Positions 1 to 6,707 of a stretch of 17,296 bases of DNA are shown piece after piece. The stretch is from positions 1-17,296 of the forward strand of contig CBDUMN010000076.1 in the NCBI GenBank assembly GCA_965368335.1, written 5' to 3'. Origin of the DNA: CBDUMN01 sp965368335. Lineage in GTDB: Bacteria; Pseudomonadota; Alphaproteobacteria; Rhodospirillales; JAPHRK01. Numbering within the stretch: the first letter of the stretch is position 1; every line of letters begins with the position of its first letter. The notes below the pieces were generated by a model. The model did not search any database. It was not told the origin of the DNA and saw only the letters and a program-made list of their open reading frames with translations. The translations under genes and the position numbers were made by a program.

Positions 1-177
1 AAGAACGTCCGCCAGAATTCTGCTTATAACGCCACGCCGATCCTGATCCTTACCCCCGAATCCTCGGCGGCGAAGAAACAGGAGGGCCGTGAGGCTGGTG
101 CGACGGGCTGGATCGTCAAACCTTTTGATCCGCAGAAACTGCTTGCTGTGGTTCAGAAGGTTAGCCCGGATTTCTGA
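1..177 (+). CDS. cheY: CheY-like response regulator, C-terminal part (5' end outside window)
   Basis: Frame 1 is open from the first base to a TGA at 175-177 and gives the last 58 residues of a CheY-type receiver domain. The visible hallmarks are the beta-4 strand ending LTPESS, the alpha-4 segment, then GATGWIVKPF. In that last stretch the invariant lysine (K109 in E. coli CheY) is followed by the cis-proline, and a Trp replaces the usual switch Tyr106. The phosphoacceptor Asp and the acidic pair lie upstream of the window. There is no DNA-binding output domain, because the protein stops right after the last helix, so it should act by protein contact. It sits 40 bp before cheA and is probably its cognate regulator in the same operon. 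Confidence 0.9.
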   Translation, partial: KNVRQNSAYNATPILILTPESSAAKKQEGREAGATGWIVKPFDPQKLLAVVQKVSPDF

Positions 178-217
178 TCCGATGATCGACGCCGCAAATT
201 AAGGCCCGGAGGTTTTC

Positions 218-2512
218 ATGGACGAACTACAACAATTTAAACAAACGTTCTTTCAAGAATGTGAGGAGCTGCTCGGCGACCTTGAAGGCAACCTCATGTC
301 CATGGAAAGCGGCGATTTCGACGTTGAGACGCTGCATGCGGCTTTCCGGGCGATCCATTCGATCAAGGGCGGGGCCGGGGCCTTCGGTTTTGAGCGATTG
401 GTAAACTTCGCCCATACGTTCGAAACCGTTCTCGACCTGATGCGTGAAGATAAAGTGCCTGCCGACGAAGATAACGTCGCGGTTATGTTGCGCTCGGGCG
501 ATATCATTACCGACCTCGTTAAGGCCGCTCAGGATGAGGAAGACCTGGAACCGGGCTATGAAACGGAAACCGCCAAAGAATTGGCGGTTCTCGCCCAAGC
601 CGGTGGAGCGGAAGTCGATGATATCTCCGACCTCGATGATGCGGGCGGCGATCTCGATGATGAAATCGAGGGGCTGGATTTTGAGCCGGTCGCCGTTTCT
701 CTTGATGAAGACGACGATGGCGACGATGCCGCTGCGGCTCCTGCCGCCGAACCGGTTGCGGAAGGTGGCGCAGATCTTTCCAATCCGATGGAAAGTTTCA
801 AAATTCGTTTCGTGCCGAGCACGGAGATGCTGCAGCGGGCCAATGAGCCGTTGCTTTTGGTTCGTGAGTTGAAGGCGACGGGCAATCTACGGGTGACTTG
901 CGATATGGAGTCCTTGCCGCGGCTCGCCGATCTGGACGCCAGTTCAGCCTATCTTGCTTGGGATTTTGAGCTCGACACCCGCCAAGGCCGCGAGGCCATT
1001 GACGATATTTTCGAGTTTGTCGAAGGTGATTGCGATCTAACGATCACCAATCTTTCCGAGCAAGCGGCCCCGGCTCAAGAAGAAGCCGCCGCCGCGCCCG
1101 AGCCGGAATCGGCCGTCGCGCCGGAACCCGAACCGACGCCGGTGCCGACCGAGGGGCCGAAGCAAGAGAAAAAAGCCGAACCCCCCCCGCCTGCCGCCGC
1201 CAAGCCGAAAGCCGCCGCTGCGCCTAAAAAGGAAGCGGGTGGAGCCCCGGCCAAGAAGGCCGTGTCGGCGGCCAGCGCCATCCGTGTCGATGTGGACAAG
1301 GTCGACAAGCTGGTCAACATGGTTGGTGAGTTGGTGATTACCCAGGCCATGCTCGATATGCAGTCGGGAATGATTCCGAGCGATGAATACCCGGAGCTGA
1401 TCAGCGGTCTGGAAGAACTGGCTCAGCATACCCGTGAACTGCAAGACAGCGTCATGGCCATTCGCGCCCAGCCGGTCAAATCGGTCTTTGCCCGGATGCC
1501 GCGTTTGGTTCGTGAGGTGGCGGCCAAGGTCAATAAGAAGGTGACGTTGAAAACGGTCGGTGAAAATACCGAAATCGACAAAACCGTTATTGAACAATTG
1601 GGCGACCCGCTCACCCATATGATTCGCAACGCCATCGACCACGGTCTGGAACCGCCCGAGGAACGCGAAGCCGCAGGGAAATCGAAGGAAGGGACCATCG
1701 TTCTTTCAGCCGAACACCGTGGCGGTCGCATTCTAATCGAGATTAAAGATGACGGTCGCGGCATCAATCGCGAGAAGGTGCTAGCCAAAGCGGTGGAGCG
1801 CGGCGTTGTTCAGGAAGGCGCGCAATTGGCCGATGAGGAAATCGACAACCTGGTCTTCCAGCCCGGTTTCTCAACGGCCGATGAAGTAACCGACCTTTCC
1901 GGCCGGGGCGTCGGTATGGACGTGGTGGTGCGAAATATTCAAAACCTCGGCGGCCGGGTGAATATCCGTTCGACGCCGGGCGAAGGGTCGACTTTCAGCC
2001 TGACCCTGCCGCTGACCTTGGCGGTATTGGACGGCATGGTGGTGCGGGTCGGTACCGAAACCTACGTGCTGCCGCTGGCCAACATCATCGAGAGCCTCCG
2101 TCCCTTGGAGCAGGATATTCATTCGGTCATGGGCGAAGGAGACGTCCTGAAAATCAGGGGCGAATACATTCAGCTCGTCTATTTGCATCGTCACTTCCGC
2201 ATTCCCGACGGTATTGCCGACCCGAGCAAGGGTTTGGTGGTTATCGTCGAGACCGAAGGCGGCGCGATGGTCGGCCTTGTGGTTGATGAAATCGTCGGCC
2301 AGCAGCAGGTGGTGATTAAGAGCCTGGAAGAAAACTTCGGGGCTATTCAAGGTGTTGCGGGTGCGACCATTCTCGGGACTGGCAAGGTGGCGCTGATCCT
2401 CGATGTGGCGGGCCTGAAAGCGATGTCGGATAAAGAGCGTAAAGGCCGCAAGCCTAAGGAAATTCCAGCGGCGGCCCCGCCGGCTATCGAATCTTCCGCC
2501 CCCGGCGCTTGA
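218..2512 (+). CDS. cheA: Chemotaxis sensor histidine kinase CheA
   Basis: CheA autophosphorylates under receptor control and passes phosphate to CheY and CheB in the polar signalling array. The protein has 764 residues. An HPt (P1) domain occupies about 1-105, with H47 in AIHSIKGGAGAF as the phosphorylation site. Next come an acidic linker, a probable regulator-docking (P2-like) domain at about 190-285, and a long Ala/Pro/Glu/Lys linker (about 290-355). The P3 dimerisation helices start at about 357. The P4 ATPase domain shows the N box with N471 (NAIDHG), the G1 box DDGRG at 511-515 and the G2 box GRGVGMD at 562-568. A CheW-like P5 domain fills about 610-745. The start is supported by GGAGG at 208-212. 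An uninterrupted run of eight C residues lies in the linker at 1191-1198. Length and domain order are normal for the family. Confidence 0.98.
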   Translation: MDELQQFKQTFFQECEELLGDLEGNLMSMESGDFDVETLHAAFRAIHSIKGGAGAFGFERLVNFAHTFETVLDLMREDKVPADEDNVAVMLRSGDIITDLVKAAQDEEDLEPGYETETAKELAVLAQAGGAEVDDISDLDDAGGDLDDEIEGLDFEPVAVSLDEDDDGDDAAAAPAAEPVAEGGADLSNPMESFKIRFVPSTEMLQRANEPLLLVRELKATGNLRVTCDMESLPRLADLDASSAYLAWDFELDTRQGREAIDDIFEFVEGDCDLTITNLSEQAAPAQEEAAAAPEPESAVAPEPEPTPVPTEGPKQEKKAEPPPPAAAKPKAAAAPKKEAGGAPAKKAVSAASAIRVDVDKVDKLVNMVGELVITQAMLDMQSGMIPSDEYPELISGLEELAQHTRELQDSVMAIRAQPVKSVFARMPRLVREVAAKVNKKVTLKTVGENTEIDKTVIEQLGDPLTHMIRNAIDHGLEPPEEREAAGKSKEGTIVLSAEHRGGRILIEIKDDGRGINREKVLAKAVERGVVQEGAQLADEEIDNLVFQPGFSTADEVTDLSGRGVGMDVVVRNIQNLGGRVNIRSTPGEGSTFSLTLPLTLAVLDGMVVRVGTETYVLPLANIIESLRPLEQDIHSVMGEGDVLKIRGEYIQLVYLHRHFRIPDGIADPSKGLVVIVETEGGAMVGLVVDEIVGQQQVVIKSLEENFGAIQGVAGATILGTGKVALILDVAGLKAMSDKERKGRKPKEIPAAAPPAIESSAPGA

Positions 2513-2540
2513 TCGGGTGCGGGCAAAGTGAACAACAAAA

Positions 2541-2558
2541 ATGAACAACAATAAGTAA
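2541..2558 (+). other. Five-codon mini-ORF and AAC-rich direct repeat in the cheR leader
   Basis: Between cheA and cheR the ten bases TGAACAACAA occur twice, 13 bp apart (2529-2538 and 2542-2551). The second copy forms an ATG that opens a five-codon frame, MNNNK, ending in TAA six bases before the cheR ATG. An overlapping GTG at 2529 would read eight codons. This could be an upstream translational element, or simply an AC-rich leader that keeps the cheR start unstructured. Only the sequence pattern is certain. Confidence 0.25.
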
Positions 2559-2563
2559 CGGAT

Positions 2564-3418
2564 ATGGTGGCAGATAAAGCGCGGGTTCAGAGCCGGGAGT
2601 TCCATTTTGACGATGAGGATTTCCGGTTCGTCGCACGTTTGGTTAAGGAAAAAACGGGTATCGTCCTCGCCGATCATAAGCGGGATATGGTTTATGGACG
2701 TCTTGCGCGCCGTCTCCGCAACCTGGGTTTGACGACGTTTAAAGACTATACGGATATGATCCAGGGGCCCGATGGCGACAAGGAGTTGGGGTCTTTCGTC
2801 AACGCCTTGACGACTAACCTGACCAAATTTTTCCGGGAAAATCATCATTTCGAGCATCTCGGCCAGACGGCGATTCCCATGGTGCGGGAGCGCCAAAGGC
2901 GAAATCCTGAAAAACGGTTGCGAATCTGGTCGGCCGGCAGCTCATCAGGCGAGGAGCCTTACTCCATCGCCATGACGGTGCGCAATGCTCTGCCCAATAT
3001 GAAAGATTGGGACGCCAGGATTCTGGCGACCGACATCGATACGGACATGTTGACCAAGGGTGCGCGCGGTATCTACGAAAAAGAGCGGGCCGAAAACATT
3101 CCGCCGGAGTATCGTTCTAAATATGCCGACGAGCAACCGAACGGCGGTATTCAATTGAAGCCCAGCGTCCGTGACATGATTTCTTTCAAGAGGTTGAACT
3201 TGTTGGGGAAATGGCCGATGAAAGGGCCGTTTGACATCATCTTCTGCCGCAATGTGGTGATATATTTCGATAAGCCGACGCAAAAGGTGTTGTTTGACCG
3301 CTATGCGGACTTGCTGCACGATGATGGCTTCTTGTATGTCGGCCATTCTGAAAACTTGTTCAATGTGACGGATCGCTTCAAACTGATTGAGCGAAGCACT
3401 TACAAAAAGACCTATTAG
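2564..3418 (+). CDS. cheR: Chemoreceptor glutamate methyltransferase CheR
   Basis: CheR transfers a methyl group from S-adenosylmethionine to glutamates of chemoreceptors for adaptation. The 284-residue protein has a helical N-terminal domain (about 10-80). The catalytic Rossmann domain follows, with NLTKFFRE (85-92), the SAM-binding loop SAGSSSGEEPYS (123-134), ATDID (155-159) and the FCRNVVIYF strand. No TPR or other receptor-tethering extension is present. The gene lies 51 bp after cheA. The Shine-Dalgarno sequence before the ATG is poor. The leader is instead rich in AAC/CAA and carries a five-codon mini-ORF (2541-2558), so translation initiation here may be unusual. Confidence 0.97.
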   Translation: MVADKARVQSREFHFDDEDFRFVARLVKEKTGIVLADHKRDMVYGRLARRLRNLGLTTFKDYTDMIQGPDGDKELGSFVNALTTNLTKFFRENHHFEHLGQTAIPMVRERQRRNPEKRLRIWSAGSSSGEEPYSIAMTVRNALPNMKDWDARILATDIDTDMLTKGARGIYEKERAENIPPEYRSKYADEQPNGGIQLKPSVRDMISFKRLNLLGKWPMKGPFDIIFCRNVVIYFDKPTQKVLFDRYADLLHDDGFLYVGHSENLFNVTDRFKLIERSTYKKTY

Positions 3419-3468
3419 GGGAAGATGAGGGTAGAGATGGCAGAGCGAGTACGCCGGGGGACGGAAAA

Positions 3469-4506
3469 ATGACTGTAAGAGTACTGATTGTCGATGATTC
3501 GGCCCTGATCCGTCAGATGCTGACGTCGATTCTTTCCTCTGACCCCGAGATTGAAGTGATTGGCTCCGCGCCCGATCCATTGGTGGCGCGCCAGAAAATT
3601 AAATCGCTAAATCCCGACGTGATCACGCTGGATGTCGAGATGCCGAAAATGGACGGCTTGTCCTTCCTTGAGAAGATCATGCGTCTGCGCCCTATGCCCG
3701 TGGTTATGGTTTCGACGCTGACCCAAAAAGGCGCCGATACGACCATTGAAGCCTTGGAAATCGGCGCGGTCGATTTCGTTGGAAAGCCGACCATGGATGT
3801 TCAGGCCGGCATGGAGGGCTTGAAGGAAGAGTTGATCACCAAGGTCAAGACGGCGGCCAGGGCGCGGGTTCAGGCGCGGGCCGACGGACCGACCAAAGTG
3901 CGTCAGGCCAGACCGGGCCCCGGCTATATGTCGACCGACAAAATTACCGCTATCGGTTCGTCGACCGGTGGTGTCGAAGCCTTGCGGGCTGTTTTGACCG
4001 CCATGCCGCCCGATAGTCCGGCGATTTTGATTACCCAGCACATGCCCGGCCAGTTTACCGGGCGGTTTGCCGAAAGGCTCAACGGACAGGCGGCGGTCAA
4101 AATCAAGGAAGCCGTTGATGGCGAACGGGTCATTCCCGGTCACGTCTATATCGCCCCCGGCGATAAGCACTTGAAGTTGGCGCGTTCGGGCGGCAACTAC
4201 ATGTGTAAGGTTGAAGACGGCCCCCTGGTTTCGGGGCACAAGCCGTCGGTTGATGTGCTTTTCCAGTCGGTGGCCGAAACGGCGGGCCCCAACTCTATCG
4301 GCGTCATTCTCACGGGAATGGGCAAAGATGGGGCCAAGGGAATGCTGGAAATGCGCAATGCGGGCGCGGTGACGCTGGGGCAGGACGAGGCGACCAGTCT
4401 CGTCTATGGGATGCCCAAAGCGGCTAAATTGGCGGGCGCCGTGCAACATGAAATGGCCTTAAGCAAAATTGCCGATGAAATATTAAAGCATTGCAAAGGC
4501 TCTTAA
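3469..4506 (+). CDS. cheB: Chemotaxis methylesterase/deamidase response regulator CheB
   Basis: CheB removes receptor methyl groups and deamidates receptor glutamines when phosphorylated by CheA. The protein has 345 residues. The receiver domain (1-~120) has the acidic pair D9-D10 and the phosphoacceptor D55 in ITLDVEMP. After a short Arg/Ala-rich linker, the methylesterase domain (~155-345) shows the catalytic triad by position: S165 in GSSTGG, H191 in TQHMPG and D287 in GMGKDG, matching S164, H190 and D286 of the enterobacterial enzyme. The gene follows cheR by 50 bp in the usual cheR-cheB order. Confidence 0.98.
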   Translation: MTVRVLIVDDSALIRQMLTSILSSDPEIEVIGSAPDPLVARQKIKSLNPDVITLDVEMPKMDGLSFLEKIMRLRPMPVVMVSTLTQKGADTTIEALEIGAVDFVGKPTMDVQAGMEGLKEELITKVKTAARARVQARADGPTKVRQARPGPGYMSTDKITAIGSSTGGVEALRAVLTAMPPDSPAILITQHMPGQFTGRFAERLNGQAAVKIKEAVDGERVIPGHVYIAPGDKHLKLARSGGNYMCKVEDGPLVSGHKPSVDVLFQSVAETAGPNSIGVILTGMGKDGAKGMLEMRNAGAVTLGQDEATSLVYGMPKAAKLAGAVQHEMALSKIADEILKHCKGS

Positions 4507-4567
4507 CGGGTTGTCCATCAACGGTCCGTTATTAAGGGGTATTCAGGCAACGATTGGGGCCGAATAC
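4505..4567 (+). promoter_or_regulatory. Two hairpins in the cheB-cheY gap
   Basis: The 128-bp gap between cheB and cheY holds two inverted repeats. The first starts at the cheB stop codon: AACGG (4505-4509) plus GTTG, loop TCCAT, CAAC, a three-base bulge, then CCGTT (4526-4530). The second pairs GTATTC (4539-4544), a one-base bulge and GGC with GCC and GAATAC (4559-4567) around a 10-nt loop. Neither is followed by a T-run, so they do not look like classic terminators. They could be RNA-processing or stabilising structures that set the level of cheY relative to cheB. The pairing is seen; the role is inferred. Confidence 0.4.
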
Positions 4568-4634
4568 AGGGGAATGGAAAGATGATGCCGCGGCTAGGAA
4601 GGCCGGGGCGGGTTTTAAAGAAGGAGTGGACATC

Positions 4635-5024
4635 GTGCCAGTAGCTAGAAACCTGCGGGTGTTGGTGGTTGACGATCAAGCGAGTATGCGGGGATTGACC
4701 CGTCATTGCCTCAACCAACTCAACATCAACAACATCGTCGAGGCGGCGAGCGGCATGGCGGCCATGCAGGAACTGGGAATCAATAAGTTTGATCTTATTA
4801 TCTCAGACTGGAACATGGACGGCATGGATGGCTTGGAGTTGCTCAAAACCATTCGGGCAAATCCATTGATCAAGAAAACGCCTTTCATTATGTCGACCGG
4901 TAACAAGGATGCCGAAAAGGTAAAAACCGCCATTCAGGCCGGCGTGAACAACTATGTGACCAAGCCGTTCAACGTCACCACGATCAAGAAAAAGATCGAG
5001 GCGGTTATCGGCGCCCTGACCTAA
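4635..5024 (+). CDS. cheY: Chemotaxis response regulator CheY (GTG start)
   Basis: A single-domain receiver of 129 residues that should carry the signal from CheA to the flagellar switch. It has the acidic pair D13-D14, phosphoacceptor D58 in IISDWNMDGMDG, switch Thr88, switch Tyr107 and K110 followed by Pro-Phe. It resembles enterobacterial CheY more closely than does the partial regulator at the left edge, which has Trp at the Tyr position. The frame stays open back to an ATG at 4554. However, the GTG at 4635 has a strong GAAGGAG at 4619-4625 with good spacing, and the residues before it have no receiver counterpart, so GTG 4635 is the chosen start. It is the last of the contiguous che genes before mipZ. 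Confidence 0.95.
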   Translation: MPVARNLRVLVVDDQASMRGLTRHCLNQLNINNIVEAASGMAAMQELGINKFDLIISDWNMDGMDGLELLKTIRANPLIKKTPFIMSTGNKDAEKVKTAIQAGVNNYVTKPFNVTTIKKKIEAVIGALT

Positions 5025-5030
5025 AAGGAG

Positions 5031-5088
5031 TGAACGCTGGTTTCCGGTCTGCCCGGCCCGTAACGGAAATGACGGGAAGCGGCGTTCA
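5031..5088 (+). promoter_or_regulatory. Nested inverted repeats in the mipZ leader
   Basis: Between cheY and mipZ, TGAACGC (5031-5037) pairs with GCGTTCA (5082-5088). Inside that, TTTCCG (5041-5046) pairs with CGGAAA (5064-5069). An AAGGAG-like sequence at 5025-5030 is not followed by a plausible gene start. The structure has no T-tract. It may be a leader or processing element separating mipZ expression from the che operon. The function is not established. Confidence 0.35.
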
Positions 5089-5148
5089 ACGAAGAGTGGA
5101 GGGTGTATCCGGAAAGGGCGGTGCGGCACGGTTCGCCGCCTCATTCCG

Positions 5149-6048
5149 GTGTTTGTGGCAAAGAGCAGGAAAGGGCCGGGACGCTTGTCGAAAACCAACG
5201 CGGCACACGTCATCGTCATAGGCAATGAGAAGGGCGGTGCGGGAAAAACCACCACCGCCATGCATCTCTCCGTGGCGCTTTTGCGGATGGGTTTCAAGGT
5301 TGGCACGATCGATCTGGACGGACGCCAGAAGACCTTTTCCCGCTATATGGAAAACCGCCAAACCTGGATTGCCGAGAACGGCGTTCAGCTTAAGGTGCCC
5401 GAGCACCGCACCATCCAGCGCAGCACCAAAGACTCCACCCTTGAAGCCACGGCTGAAGACGAAGAGACCCTTCGTCATACGGTCAAAGACCTTTCCTCAC
5501 GATGCTCCTTCGTTGTGATCGATTGTCCGGGCAGCGATGTGTCTCTGGCCCGTTACGCCCATGCTTTGGCCGATACGCTGATTACACCGATTAACGATAG
5601 CCTTGTCGATCTCGATGTTATTGTGCAGATGGAGACCAATGCATTGATAGATCTGGATGCGGTAACTGATACCGCGTTCAAGGAGCCTGGGGTTTATACC
5701 TCGATGGTTATTACCCAGCGTAAGATGCGGATGGAGAAAATGCGTTCCGGTATGGACTGGATCGTTCTACGCAACCGCCTCAGTTCGCTGGCCGACAAAA
5801 ACAAGGCGGCGCTTTCGGATATGTTGGGGCGTCTTTCCAAGGTGATGGGGTTCCGGCTGACCTCGGGGTTCGGCGAACGGGTGATCTTCCGTCAGCTTTT
5901 TCTTTCCGGCCTGACGGTCTTGGATCTGCGTGATCCGGGAGTGGAATATAAGCTCACCATGTCTCACTTGGCGGCCCGCCAGGAGGTCCGCGGCCTCCTC
6001 GCCGCCCTTTGGTTGCCAAAGGTCGAAGATCGTCTCGACCGTATTTAA
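5149..6048 (+). CDS. mipZ: MipZ-type ParA-like division-site positioning ATPase
   Basis: MipZ is a dimerising P-loop ATPase. In Alphaproteobacteria it forms a gradient from the ParB-bound pole and inhibits FtsZ ring assembly there. The 299 residues include the deviant Walker A GNEKGGAGKTT (25-35), the switch I region with IDLDGRQ (54-60) and a following ENRQTW, and the Walker B-like VVIDCPG with D125. They also include MDWIVLRNRL, GLTVLDL and the near-terminal HLAARQEVRGLLAAL. These stretches resemble Caulobacter MipZ more than plain ParA. The start is uncertain: GTG 5149, GTG 5155 or TTG 5185, the last having an AGGAAAGG about 12 bases upstream and giving an N-terminus of MipZ-like length. 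The last codons (VEDRLDRI and stop) are the first copy of the downstream repeat array. Its position behind cheY is notable; a ParA-like role in placing chemotaxis arrays is possible but unproven. Confidence 0.9.
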   Translation: MFVAKSRKGPGRLSKTNAAHVIVIGNEKGGAGKTTTAMHLSVALLRMGFKVGTIDLDGRQKTFSRYMENRQTWIAENGVQLKVPEHRTIQRSTKDSTLEATAEDEETLRHTVKDLSSRCSFVVIDCPGSDVSLARYAHALADTLITPINDSLVDLDVIVQMETNALIDLDAVTDTAFKEPGVYTSMVITQRKMRMEKMRSGMDWIVLRNRLSSLADKNKAALSDMLGRLSKVMGFRLTSGFGERVIFRQLFLSGLTVLDLRDPGVEYKLTMSHLAARQEVRGLLAALWLPKVEDRLDRI

Positions 6049-6112
6049 AAAAGTCGAAGATCGTCTCGACCGTATTTAAAAAAGTCGAAGATCGTCTCGA
6101 CCGTATTTAAAA
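6022..6112 (-). repeat. Three tandem copies of a 31-bp hairpin repeat (type A)
   Basis: Units at 6022-6052, 6053-6083 and 6084-6112 (the last cut to 29 bp) are identical over their shared length. Each holds an inverted repeat with arms GTCGA and TCGAC around the 8-nt loop AGATCGTC; in the first copy one more G-C pair extends the stem. The first copy is also the 3' end of mipZ, so each later copy contains the codons for VEDRLDRI and a TAA. Read on the minus strand, copies 2 and 3 are followed by six T residues and copy 1 by three. They therefore look like terminators for the minus-strand gene that ends at 6204. Confidence 0.85.
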
Positions 6113-6162
6113 GATCAGAGTTCGTCCTGATCGCTCTAAAAAGATCAGAGTTCGTCCTGATC
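6113..6162 (-). terminator. Two copies of a related hairpin (type B), terminator-like on the minus strand
   Basis: GATCAG-AGTTCGTC-CTGATC occurs at 6113-6132 and again at 6143-6162, giving a 6-bp stem with an 8-nt loop. On the minus strand the hairpins are followed by T4 and T5, the form of intrinsic terminators for the convergent minus-strand gene. The loop differs from type A by one base. Compared with the six-pair stem of the first type A copy, three of the six stem pairs are swapped in a compensated way. The bases CGCTCTAAAAA after the first type B hairpin recur at the 3' end of the minus-strand gene. Confidence 0.6.
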
Positions 6163-6177
6163 GTCCCAAATATTTCC

Positions 6178-6196
6178 GAAGATCGTCTCGACCGTT
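6178..6196 (-). repeat. Degenerate sixth copy of the type A hairpin
   Basis: GAAGATCGTCTCGACCG repeats the loop and right arm of type A, but the left arm is altered (TTCCGA), leaving about three base pairs. It lies just beyond the stop codon of the minus-strand gene at 6204. It has no T-tract on the minus strand. It looks like a decayed member of the array. Confidence 0.6.
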
Positions 6197-6203
6197 GCTC
6201 GCT

Positions 6204-6707
6204 CTAAAAAAGTTCGATGTCGTCGTTATCGGAGGGGGCTTTGTCGGCGCAGTCTTCACCCAGTAGGGCTTTGGCAAAGCGTTGGCGGACAACGTCCATG
6301 TTCTGGCGTGCGACCAGCGTTTCGCTCCAATGCCGCCGAAAGTCTTCATCGGCCTCAAGGTCGCTTTCTACAGTGAGAGTTTCCGTGCGTAATGTTTTGA
6401 GCGCATCGGCGATGGTTTCGAGAGCCATGACGATGTGTTCCTGGCGCTGTCGCGCCTGATCTTCCATCTGCGTTGCCGTGATGACCGCGCCGACGTGCTC
6501 CGCATCATCTTTCCCATGAATGTCGAGCGCTTTGACGTGCGTAATGATGTCTTCGCTTAAACGCCCCTGCAGAAGGGTGATTTCATGGATTTCCTCTTGG
6601 ACGATGGCGACGGTCTGGTCGAGCAGTTCCGACGCTCCAAACCAGCGTTTGAGAATAGGTGCCAAATCTGCACTCTTTTGGGGGGACGATTTCTTTTCGT
6701 CTGCCAT
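6204..6707 (-). CDS. Putative CheZ-like CheY-phosphate phosphatase
   Basis: A soluble, largely helical and charged protein of 167 residues. Two features suggest the CheZ family. First, MEDQARQ (81-87) matches the D-x-x-x-Q catalytic motif (F-Q-D-L-T-G-Q in enterobacterial CheZ) and places D83 and Q87 as the catalytic pair. It lies in a long amphipathic stretch (about 35-110) that could form the CheZ helical hairpin. Second, an acidic, probably flexible tail (about 151-167) ends in DDIELF, like the C-terminal CheY-binding peptide of CheZ. The start at 6707 is chosen because AGGAAG lies six bases upstream; an ATG at 6740 lacks this. The gene runs against mipZ and is divergent from the pentapeptide gene. 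Overall similarity to CheZ is too low to judge by eye, so another CheY-binding adaptor remains possible. No gene symbol is assigned. Confidence 0.6.
   Translation of the reverse strand: MADEKKSSPQKSADLAPILKRWFGASELLDQTVAIVQEEIHEITLLQGRLSEDIITHVKALDIHGKDDAEHVGAVITATQMEDQARQRQEHIVMALETIADALKTLRTETLTVESDLEADEDFRRHWSETLVARQNMDVVRQRFAKALLGEDCADKAPSDNDDIELF

Noticed and set aside
1871..2896. Long minus-strand open frame across the end of cheA
   Set aside because: It is the antisense shadow of cheA and cheR, which have clear domains. Its composition (many His, Arg, Gln) is that of a shadow frame.
3607..4449. Minus-strand open frame of 280 codons inside cheB
   Set aside because: It is antisense to a fully conserved CheB and shows no recognisable domain.
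4554..4634. Longer N-terminus for the second CheY from ATG 4554
   Set aside because: It has no counterpart in CheY proteins, overlaps a hairpin, and lacks a ribosome-binding site, unlike GTG 4635.
6022..6200. Possible CRISPR array
   Set aside because: Units are tandem with almost no spacers, spacers are not unique, and no cas genes are present. Hairpins with T-tracts fit terminators better.
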